64,000 nt of DNA from Dillenia suffruticosa (lineage: Eukaryota > Streptophyta > Magnoliopsida > Dilleniales > Dilleniaceae): the NCBI GenBank assembly GCA_033439265.1, contig JAVTVX010000020.1:21284001-21348000 (forward strand), written 5' to 3'. Below the pieces are notes generated by a model, which worked only from the letters and a program-made list of their open reading frames with translations, was not told the origin of the DNA and made no database searches. Numbering within the stretch: the stretch's first letter is position 1; each line of letters starts with the position of its first letter. Positions 55,801-64,000 of this stretch are shown here, in pieces. Position numbers and translations under genes: made by a program.

Positions 55801-57649
55801 AACCATCTCAAACGATATTCTCGCATCTTATCCACAATTGAACTAACTCCCAAATTGTTACGAATTTCGTCATTTTAATTCTATCTCTTTTAGTTTTTTC
55901 ACACATCCATCTAAGTATTCTCATTTCTACTACAGTCATCTTTTGTTCTTGTTGTTGTTTAATAGCCCAACACTTAGTACCATACAATAGTGTAGGTCTA
56001 ACCGTGATTTTATAAAACTTTCCCTTCAGGTGTAATGGTATCGTCCGATCGCAAAGAACTTCGGATGCCTTTCTCCATTTCATCCGACCCGCTTGAATTC
56101 TATGATTCACATCTCCATCTATATTGCCATCATTTTGAATGATAGAGTTTAGATATCTAAATCGTTCATTTTTTAGGACATCTTGCCCATCTAATATAAT
56201 CGTTTTTTCATCATTCCTATAACTATCGCTAAATCTACATCTCATATATTCGGTTTTCGATCTACTCAATCTAAACCCTCTGGATTCTAGTATGAATTTT
56301 CATAACTCTAGTTTAGCATTAACACTTTCTCTATTTTATATTCTGCACGTACAATGAAGTATGGCCCCAAAAAAAAAAAAATCCTTCGCAGGCCAGCAGC
56401 GTTTCTTACTCTATCTTTGCCTCCACAATTGTCTAAAATGTATCGTCCGTGATTTACTCTTCTCTATGATGTCAGGGGATGATAAGACAAAGGGTCCTCT
56501 TGACTGGGATGCACGAATGAAAATTGCCCTTGGTGCTGCACGTGGGCTGGCTTACCTTCATGAGGATTCGAACCCTCGAGTAATTCACCGTGATTTTAAG
56601 GCCAGTAATGTTTTACTAGAAGATGATTTCAACCCCAAAGTGTCAGATTTTGGATTGGCAAGGGAGGCGTCAGAAGGAAGTCATCATATTTCTACCCGTG
56701 TCATGGGGACTTTTGGGTAAGCACTTGAAACAAAATTCTAGAATTTAGTTTTTTCCTTTCGAAGAAAACTATAGTTGTGTCAGCTGCTTTATGGTTACAG
56801 AACTCCATTTTGGGACAGTTTTTTAATTCACTGCTAAATCATTTTCAATTGCATATCTACCAGCTAATTCCGGATCTATACATCCTGCCTCCCTAATTAG
56901 TACTCCTTTCCTTGAAAAAGGCTAAAACTGAGATTTGCAGGTATGTTGCACCGGAATATGCGATGACAGGGCATCTACTTGTGAAAAGTGATGTCTATAG
57001 CTATGGGGTTGTATTGCTGGAGCTTCTCTCAGGAAGAAAACCGGTAGATATGTCTCGGCCTCCAGGACAAGAGAATCTTGTGACGTGGGCACGACTGCTA
57101 CTGACTAGTAGAGAAGGGTTGGAGCAGTTGGTTGATCCTTCCTTGGCTGGTAACTTTGACTTTGACAACATGGCTAAGGTGGCAGCTATTGCTTCCATGT
57201 GTGTTCACCCTGAGGTGACTCAGAGACCATTCATGGGTGAAGTTGTGCAAGCATTGAAGCTCATATATAACGATACTGATGAAACTTGTGGTGATTGCTG
57301 TAGTCAGAAGGAGTCCTCTGGTCCAGAATCAGATTGCAGAGGTGATTTTGGTCCTTCTGATAGCAGTTGGTGGAATGCTGGTGCAATCACCCCACGCTTA
57401 ACATATGGTCAAGCATCACCGTTCATAACAATGGAGTATAGTTCAGGTCCCCTTGACGACATAGAAAACAGAGCATTTTCAACCTCAAGTTTTGTTGGTG
57501 AAAGGGTGGCTTTACCAATCAGGCACGGAAATAGATCAGGTCCCTTGAGAACAGTAAGAAGTAAACGTGCCTTTTATAGGTTAAATGGGAGTATAAGTGA
57601 CCATGGAGTCCTCTTGAGGCGAATGCAGAATGATGGTTATTGGGGATGA
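48701..57649 (+). CDS. ALE2: ALE2-like receptor-like serine/threonine kinase
   Basis: Eight exons: 48701-48767, 50707-50802, 50872-50979, 53086-53454, 53536-53793, 54856-55245, 56476-56716, 56941-57649. They join in phase to 2238 nt, 745 aa; I recall Arabidopsis ALE2 as 744. A signal peptide ([20 protein letters not shown]) fixes the start. A proline-rich segment and a His-rich run ([15 protein letters not shown], about residues 62-76) follow. The ectodomain has paired cysteines ([18 protein letters not shown]). One membrane span lies at about 252-275 ([19 protein letters not shown]). The kinase (about 343-615) has [25 protein letters not shown] and APEYAMTG. All catalytic residues are present. 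Known role: ALE2 acts with ACR4/ALE1 in epidermis specification and cuticle formation at the plasma membrane. The intron between exons 6 and 7 carries an antisense LINE fragment. Confidence 0.95.
51009..51064 (+). repeat. Compound (CT)n(CA)n microsatellite, ALE2-like intron 3
   Basis: About 10 CT units then about 18 CA units, starting 29 nt past the donor at 50980. Confidence 0.92.
52812..52843 (+). repeat. Poly-T run of 32 in ALE2-like intron 3
   Basis: An uninterrupted T run. It could be the antisense A-tail of an old retroposon, but no body or duplication is evident. Confidence 0.8.
55375..56340 (-). mobile_element. RTE-type LINE, 5'-truncated second copy
   Basis: Antisense in the ALE2-like intron 55246-56475. 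The minus strand holds the C-terminal part of the RT region (frame 55808-56269): LSRSKTEYM-type start, [66 protein letters not shown]. An AT-rich 3' part and the same CCCAAA..TTGGGG core with a (TTG)n tail follow. It is colinear with the 39519-41990 copy. It starts inside the RT, so it is a dead fragment. Exons on either side are intact. Confidence 0.9.
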
Positions 57650-57771
57650 GGGCTTCTTTTTAAACCCTTTATTTTGGTTTTGAAAATGTACAGTTTTTGA
57701 AGGACCTGGGCTTTTTCATTGAAGGAATGTTCAGTTTAGAGTAGGAGTTTGGGGTTGCTGCGGTTTCCATA

Positions 57772-57836
57772 TTGGGGGAGAGGGAGGGGGAGGGGGAGGG
57801 GGAGGGGGAGGGAGAGAGAGAGAGAGAGAGAGAGAG
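57772..57836 (+). repeat. (GGGGGA)n and (GA)n tract 3' of the ALE2-like gene
   Basis: Five or more GGGGGA-type units grade into (GA)n, about 120 bp after the stop codon and so probably within the 3' UTR. On the mRNA strand it has enough G5 runs to form a G-quadruplex. Confidence 0.88.
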
Positions 57837-58610
57837 GTGTATCTAATCCAGGCAATCTTGATTCATTGCCGTACAAAGTGGGAGATGTAAGTTGAGAAAC
57901 TCCGTGTATCATATGTATCTGCTAATTGTTTTTCTTGTGGTTCATTGCAGCATTACTTTGCGTTCAACTCTCAAACTAGTTTGGTAATGGTAGTGATGTT
58001 TTAGTCAAGACTACCACTTTGGTTTGAAATGAATTCCAGAGTGGGTTGTTTTGGATTCTTCTGTATCGTTTGTGGAATTTGAATGATAACCTTTTGAACA
58101 TCGAATCAGATCGTAGATTTTTGAGGGTGGAATTTATTTGTTTATTTATTTATTTTTACCATAGTCAAGATTAACGACTATCGCACTCCAAGAGGTAAGA
58201 CACAAAACTGAGTGAGAGTGAGAGTCGAGGTCAATTATTTTTGTTAAATTCGGTGGAGATTGGCTTAGGGTCTTAGAATTAATTGATCTTGTGAAGACTT
58301 TAATGGAGATCAGCCTTCGATGGTTTTGCTCGTCAGAGCAAACGTTCAATAATCCTGTAACACCCTCTGAGAGAGAGAGAGAGAGTGAGAGAGAGAGAGA
58401 GATTAACTTCCATATATATTTTAAAAAAAATTGTAAAAAATAAAGGGAAAGTCATTATGTAATTAAAATAAATATTAATAGAGAGAGAGAGAGAGAAAGA
58501 TTAACTTCCATATACATTTTTAAAAAATTGTAAAAATTAAGGGGAAAGTCATTATGTAATTAAAATAAATATTACATAAGTTAAACTAAATTTATATAAA
58601 AATCTGAATA
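57837..58610. other. Intergenic, with a tandem duplication of about 100 bp
   Basis: Two adjacent copies (about 58390-58478 and 58485-58574) share GATTAACTTCCATATA, AAAATTGTAAAAA and GGGAAAGTCATTATGTAATT, each preceded by a (GA)n run. No gene is seen. Confidence 0.7.
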
Positions 58611-59075
58611 TGTAAATTGAATTGTAAAAAGAATCCCGTAAATGGAAGGGAGACCTCCGCCTGAAGAAAAATTTTCGTAACTGCATGAACTTTCCTAATT
58701 GAAGATCATTAACATCTTATAGAATTTCCTTATCGTAATCTCCGTAATCTCAGGATACTTTTGTATGGAACTAGGGTTTCAACGGCTTACTAATGCATGT
58801 CTCTTACATCTGAGAACTATATATATATCAGGGGATCAATCGACTATATACGCACACATATATTCTCTGAACTCGCACACAACATATGGGTAATTTTTTT
58901 CTGTTTGTTCTTTCCTTTCGAAAACCTTTTTCTAACTTGAGTGTCGGAGTCTCCTCTACTAGAGCATCCTTCGGCGTTCTTTTGCAAGACTCATTGATCG
59001 AGATCAGAGGACGGCCCAGTCTCCCAGTTCGAGTTATTAGAGCCATTATCTGTGAAACCAAACCCACCTCCAACA
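58611..59075 (+). repeat. 5' LTR of an old Ty3/gypsy-type element (fossil)
   Basis: 465 bp, TG..CA ends, ending CCTCCAACA. It is colinear throughout with 62455-62918; by eye roughly four of five bases match. A primer-binding-site-like segment (ACACCGTTTATGGGAA) follows directly, in the position expected for this class. Confidence 0.85.
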
Positions 59076-62000
59076 GATTGACACCGTTTATGGGAACAGA
59101 CAAGAAAAAAATCCATCCCATCACCGCTTCGCTTTGTCGAATGAGAATGCCTCCTCGAATAATGACCGGGGCCTTTTCCAGAGCAACATCCTTGGTGGAA
59201 GGGTGCACTGCCTCTCAAACGAACACCACGCAATGTCCGGTTGGATACCATAGCCACCCTGCACCACTTGTTGCTCCTGTTTCTCCAAAAGGAGTCACTC
59301 AGTCCCAAGTAAAAAGGCTAGAATCAAACGTACAAAGTATGACCAAATAGCCGAAATAACTTCGTCGTACTCTTTGACCGGGAGCCCAATCTTCCTCTCG
59401 TGAATCGGGCCATGGGCACACAAAGAGACTTGAGCCTAGGGAACACCAAGAACTCTTAGTGACATCACGACATGACCCTGATGATCTAAGAAAAAAATCG
59501 AAAAGCTCATAACTAACGAGCGAAAATGAGCAAACATGAAAAGAGATGAACCTATCCAATATCCCATTGGTCTCTCGCCTTTCAACCCTAAGATATCTTT
59601 GGAACCGATACCTCATGACGTGCTTCTCCCACCCTTGGAGAGGTACGACGGCACCAATGACCCCAGTGACCATGTCGCCCACTTCATCACCGTGATGGTC
59701 TCAAGAGATAAGACAAATGTCGCTATATGCAAGCACTTTCCAACAACCCTGAAGGGCAGTGCACTGACATGGTTTGACTCGCTCCCCTCTAAGAGCAATA
59801 GCAGGCTCAGGCTCTACAGCAGGGACCTTAGGGCCCGAGGGCATAGCATTCGTCAACCCCGTCTGCCAAATAATCTCTATAGTACACTGAAACCTCTCAG
59901 ACAACTCGTACTAGGTGCGTGCATCCTTTGCAACGACGGCTTTCAGTTCAACCAATTCTTGCTTAGTAGCTTGGAGGGATCGACCATACATGTCAACCAA
60001 CTTCCTTGCGACCTGAAGAAATGCCTTGCACACCTTGACCTCCGCCTTGAGCTCCCCATATCATTGGATGGCTGCATCCCGTTTGCCTTTTAACTACTCC
60101 ACCTTTTTGGCACAGGCATTCGTGGCTGCTGTAGAGGACCTTGCCTCCTCAAGTTCCCTTTCATTCCGTAAAAGGGCCTTCTCCAACTAAGAGACGTCAC
60201 TTACCGTTTGGTCAGACCGACGCCTCATATGACTCAGTGTTTGCTCCCTCCGTCACTTTTGAAACTCAGCGAGGACAATGGTTTGGACAAAAGAACATCA
60301 TTCAGTGGGCTAAAAAAGGAAAAGCAAACGAACACCAAGAAATGAAGAGTACTATCATGGTTGCTAAAATCAAGGTCTCGTCGCCCTATTCAAGTAAGAG
60401 CCTGTTCAGCTCCAGATTTGAATAGTAGAAGTCCAACCGATCGGCTATTTGTTTCCCTTCCACGATATCCACATAACAGCGACGATTGTCTCCAGCACTG
60501 ATCGTTACCGTCCCTAGCTCTTTTGAACCCCGACTCCCATTAAAAGACTGAAGAGGAATTGCATGGAGGGACACCTTCTCCTCAAGTATTGAATGTTTGC
60601 ACCTGTCCAAGGGTACCGATGAATAGTAGTAGACGGCCTTGCATCGGGCTCCCTTGTTAACTTGGGGCCAACATCTTCAGAACCCTCTGAGGAACCTCCC
60701 TCTGGCTCTCCAGTACTTTCGAAAGTAGTCCCCTCGATCAGTCTCACTCCTATGACCATAGCACCTACAACCGCTTCTCCTTCTGGCGGCTCCCTTATCA
60801 GGGATACCCCTACCAATTCCATTTACAGAATGCCCACCACCGAGCTCGCTACTGCTTGCTTCCACCGGCTCGTTAGTAGTTAACCGAGCAAGTCCTAAGG
60901 CAATGGGAGATCTCTCTTCTGGGCTCTCACCAGACTCCTCTTTGGGGAACTTTCGCAATAGCACCCGCCTCCTCTTAACCCTTAATGTGGCAAGCGAGGT
61001 CGAATTAGGCGAACAAGCCCTCGACAAGCTCCAGGTCTCTTCAAGGGCCCCCACTGATCTCTCTCTCATCAGTCAATCAGTAGTGACCTCTTTCAAATCC
61101 TCTTCTGTGGGGGAAACGCAAGCAATCCACAAGTTTCTTCTTCGTCTTCTCGAGTAACAAGGGCCACTCGATTCCCCTCCTTTCATCAAGTATCTCATCA
61201 TCTAGGAGACGGTTGATCCAGACGCTTCTCAACGAAGCCTCACAATATTCACTCATAGACCGGACAAAACCCAAATTACAATAATCTTTGCAAGGTTTCA
61301 ATTAGGTAAATGGGTTTGCATCGGGCAACAGAAGCCTCGACATTAGGCCTTCCTCCAAGAACTTGATGAAAAAGTATTTGTATATCTAGTTTTTGTCAAT
61401 GGTCTTACTATAGAAAAACTTCCAATTTGACTCTAACCGAGACTGCAGATAGAACCAACCTCTAGTAGAGTCCCCTTCTCACACTTCTTCAACGAGAACA
61501 TAGATGTCAAGATTTAGAAATCAAAGCATAACTAACAGAAGCTCATTAGAAAAATAAGTGCTACCATCAAATGCCAAGCACTAGGAATCAGCAAAGTGAG
61601 GAATATATTCCAACATAATAGGACCCTAGTAATAGGGTCGTTGTATGGCACCTTCAGACCAAATTTCACCGATTGTTTGTATATTGAAACTCGATTCCCG
61701 AAGACCATGTTGGCTCTATCGGTATCAATCGCCGACACAATTTCAAGATTGTTGCCTAACAACATAATGTTTCTGATCTTGTGTAGTTCCTTCTGCGAAA
61801 TGGTGCTCCTGATACCTTTGATGCCCAGAGAAGAACCAGGTGATGAACGCTTAGCCATTTCTTTCGGAAGATCTTTGTAGAAAGCTGAATCGTTAAAAAG
61901 CTTAACTACCAAAAAGATTAAGGAAGTCATGGGGAGCCAATCGACAAACAAGCAGAATAAAAAGCGTGTTGAGACGGTTCGTGGTTACCGAAGCGACACG

Positions 62001-62454
62001 TACCACATTTAATGTTTTGATTTGCAAAATCCAAGGGGTCTTCTCTAGACTGTACTCCTGGCGTTCCTTCTCCGAATCCTTAACGGGAGTGGGGGCAAAT
62101 GATGATACATGGTCAAAGCGGCCTAAAATGTATTTAGCACAAAACCAGCCCGCAATGTTACGAATGACTCTTGGTGGCCCAGTCATTCGATTAGTCGCTA
62201 TTCACCCGATCGACTAGCCAATTTGCTTGTTACTATCATGAGGTTTCCGACCCTCCGAATCCCCCGCTCATGGGGTGCATCAACCGAAACGTGTCGTCAA
62301 TACGAAATCTATCTCCGAGACGGGTAGACACGACCCTCTCTCTCTGTATATTTGCACTGAGCGCGTCTTGATTGGTAAATGGTTGATTGATCGTAACACT
62401 CACTTGGCGATCGGTGATAACCTCTTGGCTCACTAAGCTAAATATTCAATTTTC

Positions 62455-62918
62455 TGACAAACATGAAAGGAATCTCCCGTAAATAAAAGGGAGACCTCCA
62501 ACGCATGAAGGAAAATCTACGTAACTGTCTGGACTTTCCTAATTGAAGATCATTGAGATCTTGCATAATCTCCTCATCGTAATCTCCGTAATCTCGGGAC
62601 ACTTGCGCATGAAAACTATGGTTTCAACCCCGCGCTAATGCATGTCTCTTATGTCCGCTAACTATATATACATCAGGGGGTCAATCAACCAGATACTCAC
62701 ACAGATACTCTATGAACTCGCATATAGTGCACGGGCTATTTCTTTTGGTTTGTTCTTTCATTTTCAAAACCGTTCTTTAAGTTGAGTGTCAGAGTCTTCC
62801 CGCTGGAACACCCTTTGACTATCTTTTGCAAGACTCATTGACCGAGATCAGAGAATGGCCAGCCTCCCAACTCAAGTTAATAAAGCCATCATCTGTGGAC
62901 CTAAATCCACCTCCAACA
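62455..62918 (+). repeat. 3' LTR of the Ty3/gypsy-type element (fossil)
   Basis: 464 bp, colinear with the 5' LTR, ending CCTCCAACA at 62918. Confidence 0.85.
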
Positions 62919-62929
62919 GATACCATCCA

Positions 62930-63110
62930 CACTCGCAAAGCGTGAACTAGGCCAAGCTAAACCATCTATATTGAGTTTGAAACAAACAGCCGGTGGAGGT
63001 GACCAGCACAACCAACGACCTCGCTTAGGAGAAGATATGGAAGTGGCGTGGGCAAAGAAGGCATTTCGGGCATACCAAATGACATAATGGAGCACCTCCA
63101 ATGGTATAAA
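62930..63110 (-). mobile_element. RNase H-like fragment (LINE-type RVT_3)
   Basis: The minus strand reads RGRWLCWSPPPAVCFKLNID, the conserved opening of the RNase H domain found in plant LINEs and related pseudogenes (W-x-PPP-x(3)-FKLN-x-DG). Only about 60 residues are recognisable, with upstream sequence VIWYARNAFFAH. It directly abuts the 3' LTR. Confidence 0.55.
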
Positions 63111-64000
63111 TTCGAGCTTTCTACAAGCCCCAGATCACGAAGACAAATAGCAAAGCCCAAGGTAGATCCGGACAATTTTGAGAAAGCCGCATACATAACT
63201 CCAAATCACAATGCCCCCAGCTCAAAATCACAATGCCCCCCTTTCTTTCCTTATGTGTCCTGTACGCCAGAGAGTCGCAGTTTTCGACATGAACAATGCT
63301 ATTCTTCATCCCTATCACTTACGCGGTTAATGGAGTTTGACCATACACGCATACATACATACACAGCTCACCTCACCACAGAGAGTCCTTTTTCCCGGCT
63401 AAAAGGGTTCAGCTGCCTGAATCCACCTTTTTCACAGAACTATTTTCAAAGCAACGTCTGCCGTTAGAATAAAATTTACCATATCATGTTTTTTCATCTC
63501 TCCTTGGAGGTGGATTTAACTCAAATGGGACGACAAACTTTGTGCAAATGGACTGTAGGGATTATTTTATTTTATTTTATTTTTTTGGTTTTCAACACAG
63601 GTATCTCGACTTTCTGTGGGACTTATTTTTGGGTTGGCTCTCCCCAAAAGGACTGTAGGGATTATTTATGGGAAACATTGATGCTGACCATTTAATCAGC
63701 TTAGCAGTCTTTAATGTATTTCAAAACAACTCACCTTACTATAATGTTCCCAGTAATTCAAGCTGATTGCTGTTCTTTAACCAAAGCATTTCTAAAGAAA
63801 GAGTTGTCGGTCCCCTTTCGGAATATTTTACCTGATAATGCTATCTTGGCATTTTAGGTTCTGGGAGGTGCAAATGCAGGGAATGCTTTGACAGTTGCGG
63901 CTCATTTGGGCTTTACTTCCGCGGATTACTTCTAAGTTTTGTGTTTATAATGCTTATACATTCTTGGACATGCTTTTGCTTTCAATTCACCTTTTTTAAA
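63111..64000. other. Window end, unassigned
   Basis: No gene supported. The phrase GGACTGTAGGGATTATTT occurs twice (about 63549 and 63650), a short direct repeat. The last 150 bp are less AT-rich but give no recognisable frame. Confidence 0.4.

Larger units (their letters stand above)
58611..62918 (+). mobile_element. Ty3/gypsy-type LTR element with gag, no visible pol (fossil)
   Basis: Two LTRs of 465 and 464 bp flank a 3.4-kb interior. Parts: a primer-binding-like site at about 59080; a gag region on the plus strand (about 59536-59800, retrotransposon gag motif DGTNDPSDHVAHF and ALTWF); and a reverse-strand coding-like region (about 60500-61950) whose segment near 61560-61860 resembles the 'putative gypsy type transposon' domain known as an extra antisense ORF in some Tat-lineage elements. 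No protease, RT or integrase is seen, so it looks like a non-autonomous or deleted derivative. It is broken, with many breaks. LTR divergence suggests an age of many millions of years. I found no matching 5-bp duplication outside the LTRs. Confidence 0.82.

Noticed and set aside
58886-59350. Long plus-strand ORF over the 5' LTR of the Ty3-type element
   Set aside because: It runs through the LTR and shows no protein motif; LTR sequence explains it.

Overview
This is plant nuclear DNA, almost certainly from a eudicot. The genes have many short, phase-consistent exons with GT..AG introns. The intergenic DNA is AT-rich. There are many GA/CT and CA microsatellites and typical plant transposons (a MULE, an RTE-type LINE, LTR elements, a SINE-like insert). 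There are no operons, ribosome binding sites or CRISPR arrays. All exon coordinates below were read by hand from splice sites and reading-frame continuity.

Layout. (1) 166-18240, minus strand: first 657 codons, in 12 exons, of a DENN-domain (AEX-3 type) protein whose 3' end lies beyond position 1. Its introns hold a LINE 3' tail (about 934-1010), a MULE of 5930 bp (3294-9223) with a perfect 9-bp target duplication, a hAT-like MITE (about 10877-11247) and a solo LTR (12255-13007). (2) 18241-23249: AT-rich DNA, possibly with a relic MULE end. (3) 23250-25134, plus: AMT1-type ammonium transporter pseudogene, interrupted by a SINE-like insertion. (4) 25608-30853, minus: complete class III alcohol dehydrogenase / S-nitrosoglutathione reductase (9 exons, 379 aa). 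(5) 33772-34170, plus: a two-exon, 102-aa small cupin. (6) 35510-46021, minus: a LisH-CTLH-WD40 protein of the WDR26/GID7 type (4 coding exons, 523 aa) with a 5'-truncated LINE in an intron. (7) 48701-57649, plus: an ALE2-like receptor kinase (8 exons, 745 aa) with a second truncated copy of the same LINE, antisense, in an intron. (8) 58611-62918: an old Ty3/gypsy-type LTR element with gag but no visible pol. (9) 62919-64000: an RNase H-like fragment and unassigned DNA.

The host genes do not form a pathway. From memory, their order resembles two Arabidopsis neighbourhoods: GSNOR and this WD40 gene (near At5g43920-At5g43940), and ALE2 and the DENN gene (near At2g20300-At2g20320). That would make the window a region of ancestral linkage. 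The item most worth follow-up is the MULE. It carries a plant mobile domain (PMD) gene beside its transposase. Its two ends carry arrays of a 25-bp near-perfect palindrome at about 40-bp spacing, placed exactly 85 bp in from each terminus.
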